DNA of 47,567 nt from Actinomadura livida (lineage in GTDB: Bacteria > Actinomycetota > Actinomycetes > Streptosporangiales > Streptosporangiaceae): positions 510,785 to 558,351 of the forward strand of contig NZ_BMRO01000004.1 in assembly GCF_014648675.1 (NCBI RefSeq). The letters are read 5' to 3'. A program made the translations under genes and the position numbers. Below, piece by piece: positions 8,698 through 17,254 of this stretch. Position 1 is the stretch's first letter; each line of letters opens with the position of its first letter. The notes beneath the pieces are model-generated. The model did not search any database. It was not told the DNA's origin and saw nothing but the letters and a program-made list of their open reading frames with translations.

Positions 8698-8812
8698 GCT
8701 CCGGCTCGCCCAGGGGCTCGCTGCGCGATCAGGTTCCTCGCAGGCTCGGAACCTGCCTTCGGTCGCGATCGCGACGGTTCAGGTCGTTGCGTGGTTGCTG
8801 TGGTGGCTTGAG
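8698..8812 (-). repeat. Dispersed 3'-end repeat, copy 1
   Basis: Read on the minus strand, this 115-bp stretch follows the DUF4230 stop codon directly and closely matches 47453-47567 on the plus strand, which lies 9 nt after another stop codon. Shared blocks include CAGCAACC, the octamer GCGATCGC, CCGAAGGCAGGTT and AACCTGATCGCGCAGCGAGCC-type sequence. A stem pairs 8731-8737 with 8748-8754. A related GAGCCGCTAGGCGAG block also lies further out at 8650-8664, overlapping the thiolase stop. Confidence 0.75.
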
Positions 8813-9520
8813 TCACTGCGGATTCTGCTGTTGGTGGACGGTGACCTTGGTGAAGCCCAGGGCGCGGAGCATGTTCTCCAGCATCGTCTTGGTGTTGGCG
8901 TCGGCGCGTTCCTTCAGGCCGCTCTGGGCCGCGGCGGTCTGGATCTTCTGGGCCGCCAGGACGTAGAGCTGCTGCTGGTTGTTGGGGTTGCTGCTGAAGA
9001 AGTCGCCGAAGCGGTCGATCAGGCCGCGCTCGGTGGCGTAGACGTAGCTGTTCTTCTGGTCGAGGTTGGTCCGCTCCAGCTGCGCGGGCGGCAGCGTGAT
9101 GGTCGCGGCCGTCCGGTCGGCGTTCACCTTGACGGCGCCGTCGCCCACCTTGGAGAAGTCGACGTAGGCGTCGACGGAGCCGTTGCCCACGAACAGCGTG
9201 CGGTTGCCGCGCAGGGAGTCCGGCAGGAACTTCGCGTCCTTCTCCAGGTCGACGACGACCTGGAAGTTGCCGCTGGCCGCCTCGTAGCGGTGCAGGTCGC
9301 GGATCGACTTCAGCAGGACGGGCCCGCTGCGGTCCTTCGTCTCCACGCCGAACGGGTCCAGCCACCCGGGAAGGCCGCGCAGCGCCTGCTGGGCCACCAG
9401 CACGATCGCGATGGTCGCGATGATGAGCAGGGCGGGGGTGAGCAGTCCGCGCCACCGGGGGCGGGACCGGACGGCGGACGACTTCCGGGGCGAGTCGTTC
9501 TTCGTTTCCGAGCGAGCCAT
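8813..9520 (-). CDS. DUF4230 domain membrane-anchored protein
   Basis: A 235-residue protein with a short basic cytoplasmic N-terminus, one transmembrane segment at about 27-45, and an extracytoplasmic domain matching the DUF4230 pattern (a predicted beta-rich region with VDLEKDAKFLPDSLRGNRTLFVG and a helical C-terminus). The function of DUF4230 is not established. Here the C-terminal 35 residues are rich in helix-forming residues and end in a Gln-rich tail. It is a single gene convergent with the thiolase and its 3' end abuts a repeat element. The ATG at 9520 is the natural start before the membrane segment. Confidence 0.82.
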   Translation of the reverse strand: MARSETKNDSPRKSSAVRSRPRWRGLLTPALLIIATIAIVLVAQQALRGLPGWLDPFGVETKDRSGPVLLKSIRDLHRYEAASGNFQVVVDLEKDAKFLPDSLRGNRTLFVGNGSVDAYVDFSKVGDGAVKVNADRTAATITLPPAQLERTNLDQKNSYVYATERGLIDRFGDFFSSNPNNQQQLYVLAAQKIQTAAAQSGLKERADANTKTMLENMLRALGFTKVTVHQQQNPQ

Positions 9521-9633
9521 GTACGGGACATTCCCGCAAGGACCGCCTCTTACCTGTCGGGCCGGTTAGGTCGGTGTGAGCGAAGCCATAGCGTGCCGCG
9601 CAACCTGGGCGGGGACCTGCGCGTTCACCCGGC

Positions 9634-9951
9634 GTGGACATGATTCGCGTTTTCCGGTTGGTCTCCATCGCCGAGGCGGTCTCCTTCCTCGCCCTGCTGC
9701 TGATCGCGATGCCGCTGAAGTACGGCGCGGAGGCGGAGGTGGGCGTCCAACTGGTCGGCCCGATCCACGGAGTCCTGTTCATGGCCTACGTCGGGATGGT
9801 CTTCCTCGTCCGCGACGCGCTCCGCTGGGACCTGAAGCGCACGGTCCTCGCGCTGGCCGCGGCCGTGCTCCCGATCGCCCCGTTCCTCGTCGAGCGCCAA
9901 TGGGCCAGGCCCCCGCACGCGGCGGGCGCGCCCGCGTCAAGCGCCCCCTAG
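9634..9951 (+). CDS. DUF3817 integral membrane protein
   Basis: A 105-residue protein with three hydrophobic segments and the DUF3817 hallmarks: an N-terminal RLVSIAEAVSFLALL, MPLKYG, and GPIHGVLFMAYV containing the conserved His in the second segment. Role unknown; the family is widespread in actinobacteria (Rv1342c in M. tuberculosis). The GTG at 9634 and an in-frame ATG at 9640 are both possible; neither has a good Shine-Dalgarno. The 3' end overlaps the convergent ABC permease gene by 15 nt. Confidence 0.85.
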   Translation: MDMIRVFRLVSIAEAVSFLALLLIAMPLKYGAEAEVGVQLVGPIHGVLFMAYVGMVFLVRDALRWDLKRTVLALAAAVLPIAPFLVERQWARPPHAAGAPASSAP

Positions 9952-11190
9952 GAAGTCGGCCGGCCCCAGGGCGCAGGAGTGGTAGTCGGCGAAGTTGAGC
10001 CGCAGCCAGGCGCGGCGGCGCGCCTCGCTCCAGGATCCGAAGCGGCGGGCGGCGCGGGTGTCGGGGACGGACGGCGGGTCCTCGCCGAGGAGCCACGCGT
10101 CGACCAGCGCGCGGTAGTGGTCGGGGACGTCCGGGGAGGCCGCGCAGGCGTGGGCGTCGCGGAGGCTCCGGCTGATCTGCCGGACGGCGCGTGACGCGTA
10201 TCCGGGGGAGAGCGTCTCGTCCAGGTGGACGGTGGCGACGCCGCCCGATACCGAGACGGGCTTCCACGCCGGGCGCTGCTCCACGCGCGTGAACGCGCCG
10301 GGCGTCTCGTGGAGGCGGGCGGCAAGAGGAGTGGCCGCCGCGGTCAGCACGGGCAGCGCGTCCCGCAGTGCCGGATGGACGCACACGGTGATCGGCCACT
10401 CCCGGCACACCGGTTCGGTGTGGACGGGCGTGATCGTGCCGCTGGAGGCGCGCAGGCCGAGCGTGGCGGTGCCCGTCACGGCCAGCGCGACCAGCAGCGG
10501 GAGGACGATCAGGAACCGCCGCGTCACCCACACGACGTAGCCGAGGATCAGCGCGGTGGTCAGCCCCGCCGTCCAGGTGACCTGGTCGAGGAGCACGCGG
10601 GGGCGCAGTGTGGTGAACAGGGCGATCTGGTCGAAGGCCGCCGGGGGGAGCAGGCTCAGCCAGGACATGCCGGGGACGCGGAGCGCGGCCCACAGGGACG
10701 TCACGGCGAGGACGAGGACGGCCGTGGCGCGGTGCGGTACGGCGCGTCCCATCAGGTAGCCGGCGACGACGTGCAGGACGAGCGAACCCGCGCCCGCCGC
10801 CACGCCCACCAGGTGGAGGTGCCCGGCGCCGTCCTGGGCGAGGGTGACGACGACGACCAGCGCCGTGACCGTGGCGTAGGAGAGCAGCGCGGCGACGGAC
10901 AGCAGCAGCAGGTCCAGGAGCGCGCCGGTGGCGGGGGAGCGCGCCGTGAGGTCGCGCAGGTAGTCGAGCGGGCGTTCCCGGACCGTCGTCCACGCGGCGA
11001 TCGCCGCGGCCACCGGGCCAACGAACCGGACCGCGTTGACCAGGGCGACGACGGCGTTGTCCCAGTAGGCGACCGCCGGGTAGAGCGAAGGCACGGCGGC
11101 CGCCGTCCCCACCGCGGTGAGGACCGGCATCGCGACCAGCAGCGCCGTGCGGCGGGCGTCCAGCCGGAGCACCCGGCCGAGGTCAGACAC
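9937..11190 (-). CDS. ABC transporter permease-like membrane protein with extracytoplasmic domain
   Basis: A 417-residue protein. The first 250 or so residues contain about six hydrophobic segments (for example TALLVAMPVLTAVGTAAAV and LILGYVVWVTRRFLIVLPLLVAL), resembling an ABC-2 type permease. The last 170 residues are soluble, contain several Cys (CREWPITVC, CAASP, CALGP) and probably face outside. The start overlaps the ATPase gene by 8 nt, so translation is likely coupled and the two form one system. Substrate unknown. The soluble C-terminal part is not a domain I recognise. Confidence 0.75.
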   Translation of the reverse strand: MSDLGRVLRLDARRTALLVAMPVLTAVGTAAAVPSLYPAVAYWDNAVVALVNAVRFVGPVAAAIAAWTTVRERPLDYLRDLTARSPATGALLDLLLLSVAALLSYATVTALVVVVTLAQDGAGHLHLVGVAAGAGSLVLHVVAGYLMGRAVPHRATAVLVLAVTSLWAALRVPGMSWLSLLPPAAFDQIALFTTLRPRVLLDQVTWTAGLTTALILGYVVWVTRRFLIVLPLLVALAVTGTATLGLRASSGTITPVHTEPVCREWPITVCVHPALRDALPVLTAAATPLAARLHETPGAFTRVEQRPAWKPVSVSGGVATVHLDETLSPGYASRAVRQISRSLRDAHACAASPDVPDHYRALVDAWLLGEDPPSVPDTRAARRFGSWSEARRRAWLRLNFADYHSCALGPADFLGGA

Positions 11191-12109
11191 CGGTGGCGCT
11201 TCCGGCGGGCGGCCTCCGCACCCTGAGCCTCGTCAGCTGCGGCAGCGGCACGCCGGGCAGCGTCATCTGCGGCGGCGCGAGCCGCGCGGGCCGGTGCCGC
11301 ACCGGCACGGGCGGGGGCGGCGGGCCGGCCGGGTCGGCGGCGCGGCGGTCGGTGGCGCTGCGGCCGCGGCGGGCGCCGGCCGAGCCGGTGGCCTGCTCGG
11401 TCAGCCTGCCCCGGGCGAGCGTGAGGAGGCGGTCGCACCAGCCGGTGAGCGTCTCGGTGGCGTCGGCCGTGACGAGCACGGTCGGGGCGAGGGTGCGCAG
11501 CACCGGGACGAGCTCCGCCATGGCGGCGGTCAGCGCGTGGCGTCCGGGGCCGCCCGCGCCGGTGGGCCAGGGTTCGGCGGCGGCGCACAGCTCGCCGAAC
11601 GGGTCGTCCAGCAGCACCACCTCGGGCTCGTGGACGCACGCCGCGGCGAGCCCGGCCCGCAGCCGGACGTCGGGCGGCAGCAGCGCCAGCTCGGTGCCGG
11701 CGGCCTCGCCGAGGTCGAGGCGCCGCACCATGGAACGGGCGGCGGACGCGCTCGTCCGCTTGTAGTAGGCCGCGTACTCGACGAACTCCCCGGCCGTCAT
11801 GTGCTCCGCCCGGGAGAACCGGGCGGGCAGGTAGCCGATGGCGGCCCGTGCGGCCCGTACCCCGGCGGCGTGCGCGACGTCGTGTCCGAGAATGTGCAGC
11901 ACGCCGGCGTTCGGCCTGCGCAAGGTCGCGAACGTGGCCAGCAGAGTGGATTTACCGGCACCAGGTGGACCGGCCAGGCCGACCACGCCTTCGGGCACGC
12001 CGAAGGTCACCGGGCGCAGGAGCCACCGCCCCCCGCGGCGGACACCCATTCCTCGGGCCACGATCACGGAATGCTCCGCGATCACAAGTTTCCCCCCATT
12101 GCTCGTCAT
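11183..12109 (-). CDS. ABC transporter ATP-binding protein with degenerate catalytic motifs
   Basis: A 308-residue ABC ATPase. Walker A is intact (GPPGAGKST, 47-55). The LSGGQ signature position reads LPPDV (about 144-148). Walker B is VVLLDDP (164-170) with Asp in place of the catalytic Glu. The H-loop position reads VTADAT (213-218) without His. It probably binds ATP but may hydrolyse it poorly. The C-terminal 80 residues are Arg/Pro-rich and low complexity. The start at 12109 has GAGG just upstream. Its stop overlaps the start of the permease, its presumed partner. Confidence 0.78.
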   Translation of the reverse strand: MTSNGGKLVIAEHSVIVARGMGVRRGGRWLLRPVTFGVPEGVVGLAGPPGAGKSTLLATFATLRRPNAGVLHILGHDVAHAAGVRAARAAIGYLPARFSRAEHMTAGEFVEYAAYYKRTSASAARSMVRRLDLGEAAGTELALLPPDVRLRAGLAAACVHEPEVVLLDDPFGELCAAAEPWPTGAGGPGRHALTAAMAELVPVLRTLAPTVLVTADATETLTGWCDRLLTLARGRLTEQATGSAGARRGRSATDRRAADPAGPPPPPVPVRHRPARLAPPQMTLPGVPLPQLTRLRVRRPPAGSATGV

Positions 12110-12484
12110 GCCCTCGCGGCGCCGGGGCGCGATTCCCGTGTCCGGGTACATCCGGTGGCCTCGGTCCCCCAACCCTGCCACGCGGTGCCCGCCGTCCCGG
12201 CCGCCGTTCGGCGGCCCGGCGCGCGGTCGCTTTTGCCCGTGCCGCGATGCATCGACATCGTGACTATAACCGGGCTTGGTGATGGCTGCCAGCAATCTTT
12301 TCGCCTTTACGGCAGGACGTCTCGAATCTTTGCCCGGCGTCCGCGATGGCGAATTCCAAAAAAGCCGACAAGTGTCGAATTGTGCAACGAATTGGGGCGT
12401 GCCGGGCCTCCGGTGCCGGGCGACGCGCTCCGCTGGGAGCGTACGGACGCACGGCCACGCGCCCTCATGGGGCAGGATGGACCC
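12110..12484. other. 375-bp divergent intergenic region
   Basis: No gene is supported. It separates the ABC ATPase (minus) from the thioredoxin-TPR gene (plus) and includes an AT-richer patch at about 12260-12400, unusual for this window. A candidate minus-strand -10 box lies at 12263-12268. A small hairpin (CGCTCC/GGAGCG, about 12426-12441) sits nearer the thioredoxin gene. Confidence 0.5.
12263..12268 (-). promoter_or_regulatory. -10 box, likely for the ABC operon
   Basis: On the minus strand this reads TATAGT. It would give a leader of about 145 nt before the ABC ATPase start at 12109. No matching -35 is clear. Confidence 0.45.
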
Positions 12485-13444
12485 ATGCCTTCTCGGGACT
12501 TTTCGTTGCACGGGGCCATCGACCTGGGGGCGCGTCAGTCGGCCGCCAGGAAGCAGCCGGGCCGCCAGGCCCAGGGCGGCGGCGCGGGCGCCGGTGTCGG
12601 CGCGCCCGCGGCCGGCGGCCAGTACGTCGTGGACGTCACCGACCAGACGTTCAACACGGAGGTCGTGGAGCGGTCGCAGTCCGTTCCCGTCCTCGTCGAC
12701 TTCTGGGCCGAGTGGTGCGGGCCCTGCAAACAGCTCGGGCCCATCCTGGAGAAGCTCGCCAACGAGGCGGCCGGCAAGTGGATCCTGGCCAAGGTCGACA
12801 TCGACGCCAACCCGCAGCTCGGCGCGTACATGCAGCAGATGGGCGTGCGCGGCATCCCGTTCGTGGCGGCGGTCGTCGCCGGGCAGCTGCTGCCGTTCCT
12901 GAACGGCGCGGCCCCCGAGCCGCAGGTGCGCCAGGCCATCGACCAGCTCTTCGAGGCGCTCCGCAAGGAGGGCATCCTGCCGGACGCCCCCGAGGGCGAG
13001 CAGCCCGCCGCCGGTGCGGACGCGCCGATGGCCGACCCGGTGACCCAGCGGGCCGAGGACGCCCTGCAGCGCGGTGACCTGGACGGCGCCAAGGCCGCCT
13101 TCGAGGAACTCCTCGCCGCCGACCCGCGCAACCCGCAGGCCAAGCAGGGCGTCGCGCTGGTGGAGCTGAGCCGCCGGGTGGAGTCGCTGGACCCCGACCG
13201 CACCCTCCAGGAGGCCGCCGCCAAGCCCGGCGACGTCCAGACGCAGATCCGCGCGGCCGACGTGGAGATGGTGTCCGGCCTGATGGAGCAGGCGTTCGAC
13301 CGGCTGGTGTCCGCGGTACGCGCCACCGCCGGCGACGACCGCGACGCGGCCCGCAAACACCTGCTGTCGCTGTTCGACCTCCTCCCGCCGGACGACCCGC
13401 GCGTGACAAAGGCCCGCCGCTCACTCCAGTCAGCATTGTTCTGA
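12485..13444 (+). CDS. Thioredoxin-TPR co-chaperone (YbbN/CnoX-like)
   Basis: A 319-residue cytosolic protein: a Gly/Ala-rich N-terminus (about 20-45), a thioredoxin domain at about 50-155 with active site WCGPC (77-81) and the cis-Pro segment RGIPF, then a helical TPR-like region (about 175-319) with AEDALQRGDLDGAKAAFEELLAADP. This arrangement is that of YbbN/CnoX, known as a chaperedoxin that protects substrates and hands them to chaperones. The intact CxxC pair suggests redox activity is kept. The start has AGGA upstream; an in-frame ATG at 12467 is less likely. Confidence 0.88.
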   Translation: MPSRDFSLHGAIDLGARQSAARKQPGRQAQGGGAGAGVGAPAAGGQYVVDVTDQTFNTEVVERSQSVPVLVDFWAEWCGPCKQLGPILEKLANEAAGKWILAKVDIDANPQLGAYMQQMGVRGIPFVAAVVAGQLLPFLNGAAPEPQVRQAIDQLFEALRKEGILPDAPEGEQPAAGADAPMADPVTQRAEDALQRGDLDGAKAAFEELLAADPRNPQAKQGVALVELSRRVESLDPDRTLQEAAAKPGDVQTQIRAADVEMVSGLMEQAFDRLVSAVRATAGDDRDAARKHLLSLFDLLPPDDPRVTKARRSLQSALF

Positions 13445-13523
13445 CCGGCTTCATGCCTGCCTTGCCCTGCTCTGACGTGGGCTGACCGGTTCTGCGCGGG
13501 TGTGGAGCGGGCATTAGTCGGGT

Positions 13524-14195
13524 GTGAGTGCGCACGTCGTGACCGTTTCGGCTGCGTTCGGGGCCGGTGGGCCGGTCGTCGGGCCGGCGGTGGCCGACCG
13601 GCTCGGGATGCGGTTCGTCGACCGTGCGATCCCCGAGATGGTCGCCGGTGAGATCGGCTGCACGCTGGAGGAGGCGCTCGTCCACGACGACCGGGCGCTG
13701 AGCGGCATCGGCCGGATCCTCGCCGGGGCCGCGCGGCTGCCCACCGTCGCCCTGGGCATGGACGTCTACCTGCCCGACCGCACGATCGCGCAGCCCGAGG
13801 ACTTCGTCGCGCACACCGAGGCCGTGCTCAACCGGCTGGCCGACCGGGGCGGGGGAGTGCTGCTCGGCAGGGCCGCCGCCGTCGTGCTGGCCGGGCGCCG
13901 GGGCGTGCTGCACGTCCGGCTGGACGGCCCGCGGGACCGGCGGCTCGCGCCCGCCGCCGCCGAGATGCCGGCGGAGATGTCCCCGGAGACGGGGCGACCT
14001 GCGCGGAGCGGGCCACCCGATCGCGATGTTGAGCGTATGCTCGATGACAACGACCGCGCCCGGACGGCCTACGTGAAGCACTTCTACGGGGCCGACCCCG
14101 CCGATCCGCGGCTCTACCACCTGGTGATCGACACCACGAGGCTGCCCGTGTCCGCGACCGTCGAGCTGATCGTCGTCGCGGCCCTGGCGGTGTGA
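13524..14195 (+). CDS. Cytidylate kinase-like family protein
   Basis: A 223-residue protein of the AAK_26/Cmk2-like family. The N-terminal SAAFGAGGPVVGPAVADRLGMRFVDRAI matches the family pattern of a short strand, a Gly-rich loop and a DR motif, but the loop has no Walker Lys. The central LLGRAAAVVLAG and the late segment RTAYVKHFYGADP, YHLVIDT are also characteristic. Phosphoryl transfer to a nucleotide is assumed from the family and untested. GTG start. It lies between the thioredoxin-TPR gene and malic enzyme in the same direction. Confidence 0.82.
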   Translation: MSAHVVTVSAAFGAGGPVVGPAVADRLGMRFVDRAIPEMVAGEIGCTLEEALVHDDRALSGIGRILAGAARLPTVALGMDVYLPDRTIAQPEDFVAHTEAVLNRLADRGGGVLLGRAAAVVLAGRRGVLHVRLDGPRDRRLAPAAAEMPAEMSPETGRPARSGPPDRDVERMLDDNDRARTAYVKHFYGADPADPRLYHLVIDTTRLPVSATVELIVVAALAV

Positions 14196-14310
14196 GCCGC
14201 GGGACGCGACCGGGCCGCGGCCCCCGGACGCACCGTCCCGGCCCGCCCGCCCCCGGACCGGAGCGACGCGCGCGGGACGTGGACAACCCGGAGCAGAGGG
14301 AGCATTTGCC

Positions 14311-15714
14311 GTGGCGAGCGTGCCGAGCGTGTCGTACTCCATCACCGTCCGGCTGGAGGTCCCGGCGGGCGGCAGGGCCGTCAGCCAGATCACCCACGTC
14401 GTCGAGAACGCCGGCGGCATCGTCACGGCCCTCGACGTCAACACCGCCGGCCACGAGACGCTGCGCATCGACGTCACGATCGCGACCCGGGACACCCAGC
14501 ACGCCGAGGCGATAGCGGCCGCGCTGGAGCAGATCGAGTCCGTCAAGATCCACAAGGTCAGCGACCGGACGTTCCTGATGCACCTCGGCGGCAAGATAGA
14601 GATGCAGTCCAAGGTGCCGCTGCGCAACCGCGACGAGCTGTCGATGGCCTACACGCCGGGCGTCGCCCGCGTCTCCCTCGCCATCGCCCGCAACCCCGAG
14701 GACGTCCGCCGGCTGACGGTCAAGCGCAACAGCGTCGCCGTCGTCACCGACGGCTCCGCGGTGCTCGGCCTGGGCAACATCGGCCCAGAGGCGGCGCTGC
14801 CCGTGATGGAGGGCAAGGCCGCGCTGTTCAAGCGGTTCGCGGGGATCGACGCGTGGCCGATCTGCCTCGACACCCAGGACACCGACGAGATCGTCCGGAC
14901 CGTCCAGATCCTCGCGCCCGCGTTCGGCGGCATCAACCTGGAGGACATCTCCGCGCCGCGCTGCTTCGAGGTCGAGGCCCGGCTGCGCGAGCTGCTCGAC
15001 ATCCCGGTCTTCCACGACGACCAGCACGGCACCGCGATCTGCGTGCTCGCCGCGCTGACGAACGCGCTGCGGGTCGTCGGCAAGGACATCGGCTCGGTCC
15101 GCATCACGATGGCGGGCGCGGGCGCCGCCGGCAACGCCATCCTGAAGCTGCTCATGCACGCGGGCGCCCGCGACCTCGTCGTCTGCGACTACCTGGGCGC
15201 CGTCCACAAGGGCCGCGAGGACATGGACGACTCGCTGTCCTGGATAGCCGACCACACCAACCCCGAGTGCTACGCGGGCGACCTGCGCGGCGCCGTCAAG
15301 GACGCGGACGTCTTCATCGGCGTCTCGGCCCCGGGCATCCTGACCGGCGACGACATCGCCACGATGAACGACGGCGCGATCGTGTTCGCGCTCGCCAACC
15401 CCGAGCCCGAGGTCGACCCGGACGAGGCCCGCGAGCACGCCGCGGTCGTCGCCACCGGCCGCAGCGACTACCCCAACCAGATCAACAACGTGCTGGCGTT
15501 CCCCGGCGTCTTCCGCGGCCTCCTGGACGCGCAGGCCGACATCGTCACCGTGGACATGCTCGCCGCCGCCGCCAAGGCCCTCGCCGAGGTCGTGACGCCC
15601 GACGAGCTGGGGCCCAACTACATCGTCCCCAGCGTCTTCCACCCCGACGTGAGCAACTTCGTCGCCGGCGCCGTCCGCGAAGCCGCAGGCGGCCGCCCCC
15701 GAACCGAAGCGTAG
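14311..15714 (+). CDS. NAD-dependent malic enzyme with N-terminal ACT domain
   Basis: A 467-residue oxidative malate decarboxylase (malate to pyruvate and CO2). Residues 8-85 form an ACT regulatory domain, with likely amino-acid or other small-molecule control. The malic domain follows with MAYTPGVARV, TDGSAVLGLGNIGP and FKRFAGIDAWPICLDT, then metal-binding FHDDQHGTA and the NAD-binding GAGAAGNA, ending in SDYPNQINNVLAFPG. Length suits the bacterial ACT-malic class. The GTG start has AGGGAG upstream. The gene ends 4 nt before a large inverted-repeat structure separating it from a convergent surface-protein gene. Confidence 0.95.
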   Translation: MASVPSVSYSITVRLEVPAGGRAVSQITHVVENAGGIVTALDVNTAGHETLRIDVTIATRDTQHAEAIAAALEQIESVKIHKVSDRTFLMHLGGKIEMQSKVPLRNRDELSMAYTPGVARVSLAIARNPEDVRRLTVKRNSVAVVTDGSAVLGLGNIGPEAALPVMEGKAALFKRFAGIDAWPICLDTQDTDEIVRTVQILAPAFGGINLEDISAPRCFEVEARLRELLDIPVFHDDQHGTAICVLAALTNALRVVGKDIGSVRITMAGAGAAGNAILKLLMHAGARDLVVCDYLGAVHKGREDMDDSLSWIADHTNPECYAGDLRGAVKDADVFIGVSAPGILTGDDIATMNDGAIVFALANPEPEVDPDEAREHAAVVATGRSDYPNQINNVLAFPGVFRGLLDAQADIVTVDMLAAAAKALAEVVTPDELGPNYIVPSVFHPDVSNFVAGAVREAAGGRPRTEA

Positions 15715-15718
15715 TCCT

Positions 15719-15871
15719 CCAGGGGGGCGACCCCCTGGAACCCCTCCAGCCACCTACCTCAGTGATCACTCACGGTTCGTGAGGCCGGAGCGAGTGCAGC
15801 GAGCGCAGGTCGCACGAACCGCCGCACGGGGCGCCGTGCGCAACGGGGGTTCCAGGGGGTCGCCCCCCTGG
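15719..15871. repeat. Nested inverted-repeat structure between convergent genes
   Basis: The outer arms 15719-15744 and 15846-15871 are perfect 26-bp reverse complements, and each arm is itself a hairpin (CCAGGGGG/CCCCCTGG). Inside, CGGTTCGTG at 15773-15781 pairs with 15813-15821, and GCACGG/CCGTGC forms a small hairpin at about 15824-15839. It fills the space between the malic-enzyme and LPNTG-gene stops and probably terminates both transcripts. Confidence 0.8.
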
Positions 15872-15881
15872 GCCAACACAG

Positions 15882-16499
15882 CTACTTCTTGAAGACCTGT
15901 TCGCGGCGGCGGGGCCAGATTCCGCCGTACCAGAAGATGATGGCGCCGGTGAGGATGATGGCCGCGCCGGTCGCGCCGCGGGCCCAGAGGACCGTGTCGG
16001 GGCCGGTGTTGGGGAGTTCTTCCGGCGGGGTCTTGGTGGGTGCCGGGGCCGCGCCCGCCTTCTCGCAGTTGGCCTTGACGGTCGCGCTCCCGATCCGCTT
16101 GTTGGCCCAGTTGACGGTGACGCGGGTGGTGCGGTCCTCGCGGAGCTTGACGGCGACCGTGCGGGTCGAGTTCGCGGGGATCTCGCCGGGGATCGCGGCG
16201 GTGTCGTCGTTCTTCTCGATCCCGAAGTCCTCGGTGCGCTTGCCGGTGTTGCGGACGGTGACCTGCACGGTGCGGGCCGGGCAGGAGACCTGCGACCCGA
16301 TCGAGGCGGTCACCGGAGCGGCGGGCGTCGCCGACGTCCCGGACGGGCTCGGCGACTCCGACGGGCTCGGGCTGCCGGACGTGGTGGCCGAGGTGGACGC
16401 GCTCGACTCGCCCGACGTGCCGTTGATGAGGGCCGGGATCGCGATCAGCGCCCCGATGACGAAGAACACGGCGGCGATGACGACCCGCGGCAACTGCAT
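15882..16499 (-). CDS. LPNTG-type cell-surface protein, probable sortase substrate
   Basis: A 205-residue exported protein. N-terminal hydrophobic signal (about 6-25), a Ser/Thr/Pro-rich linker (30-62), a small beta-rich domain (about 65-147) with two Cys (73 and 145) that could form a disulfide, then LPNTG at 162-166, a hydrophobic segment (about 175-193) and a basic tail PRRREQVFKK. This is the standard cell-wall sorting layout; no sortase gene is in the window. A strong GGAGGA Shine-Dalgarno precedes the ATG. Function of the beta domain is unknown. Confidence 0.85.
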   Translation of the reverse strand: MQLPRVVIAAVFFVIGALIAIPALINGTSGESSASTSATTSGSPSPSESPSPSGTSATPAAPVTASIGSQVSCPARTVQVTVRNTGKRTEDFGIEKNDDTAAIPGEIPANSTRTVAVKLREDRTTRVTVNWANKRIGSATVKANCEKAGAAPAPTKTPPEELPNTGPDTVLWARGATGAAIILTGAIIFWYGGIWPRRREQVFKK

Positions 16500-16660
16500 C
16501 GCTGTCCTCCTCGGCCCGCCGGGCGTACGCCAAGCGGGTGGCCGATGGTGCTAGATCATTCTTAACCTAGGACCTTGTGGTGCCGATATCCCCATCGATA
16601 GGAATGCGTAACAGGCTAACGAGTGGGGGAGCGTGCCGCCGGAGGTCCGCGCAACGCATC

Positions 16661-17245
16661 ATGGAACCCATGGAAGACGGCATCAGGGTGGGACTCCTGC
16701 TGGTCGCGACCCCTCAGCTGGAGGATCCCAACTTTCGGCGGAGCGTCGTCCTGCTCGTCGAGCACGACGGCGACGGCGGCACGCTGGGAGTCGTCCTCAA
16801 CCGGCCGACCGAGATCCCCGTCGACCGCGTGCTGCCGCCCTGGGCCGAGCTCGCCACCGGGCCCGCCGTGGTGTTCCAGGGCGGCCCGGTCGCGCTGGAG
16901 AACGCGCTCGCCCTGGCCCGGCTCCCCGGTGAGGACGAGCCGCTAGGGTGGCGGGCGCTGGACGGAGGCGCCGAGGTGGCCAGGGTGGGCCTGGTCGACC
17001 TGGAGGCCCCGCCCGGACTGCTGGCCGCCGAGCTGCTGCAGCTGCGGGTGTTCGCGGGCTACGCCGGATGGGCGGCCGGCCAGCTGCGCGCCGAGATCGA
17101 GGACGGCTCGTGGTACCTCGTGCCGGCCGAGGCGGGGGACGTCTTCGCCGCCGACCCGGACCGGCTCTGGCAGGAGGTGCTGCGCAGGCAGGGCGGCGAC
17201 CTGGCGTTCGTCTCCACTTTTCCCGAGGACCCCACGCTGAACTAA
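16661..17245 (+). CDS. YqgE/AlgH family protein
   Basis: A 194-residue protein of the YqgE/AlgH (DUF179) family. Signature stretches are GLLLVATPQLEDPNFRRSVVLLVEHD, GTLGVVLNRPT, VFQGGPV and RVFAGYAGWAAGQLRAEIEDGSW. Function is not established in actinobacteria. I chose the ATG at 16661; GGAGG lies 15 nt upstream, slightly far, and an ATG at 16670 is possible. Its stop codon is embedded in the -10 box of the DUF3039 gene. Confidence 0.9.
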   Translation: MEPMEDGIRVGLLLVATPQLEDPNFRRSVVLLVEHDGDGGTLGVVLNRPTEIPVDRVLPPWAELATGPAVVFQGGPVALENALALARLPGEDEPLGWRALDGGAEVARVGLVDLEAPPGLLAAELLQLRVFAGYAGWAAGQLRAEIEDGSWYLVPAEAGDVFAADPDRLWQEVLRRQGGDLAFVSTFPEDPTLN

Positions 17246-17248
17246 GGT
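17243..17248 (+). promoter_or_regulatory. -10 box overlapping the YqgE stop codon
   Basis: TAAGGT begins with the TAA stop of the YqgE gene and lies 6 nt before the GTG of the DUF3039 gene, the spacing expected of a leaderless promoter. Confidence 0.55.
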
Positions 17249-17254
17249 GAACAC

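Noticed and set aside
8659..8812. A cyanobacterial HIP1-type element because of the GCGATCGC octamer
   Set aside because: The octamer occurs only in the two repeat copies and near them, not scattered through the window, so it belongs to the repeat rather than to a genome-wide HIP1 pattern.
11183..13360. A single 725-codon minus-strand frame running through the ABC ATPase into the thioredoxin region
   Set aside because: The part upstream of 12109 is antisense to the thioredoxin-TPR gene and has no domain; the ATPase start is well placed at 12109 with a ribosome site.
15719..15871. Insertion sequence ends or a CRISPR-like array
   Set aside because: There is no transposase reading frame and no regularly spaced repeat; the outer arms occur once each and face each other.
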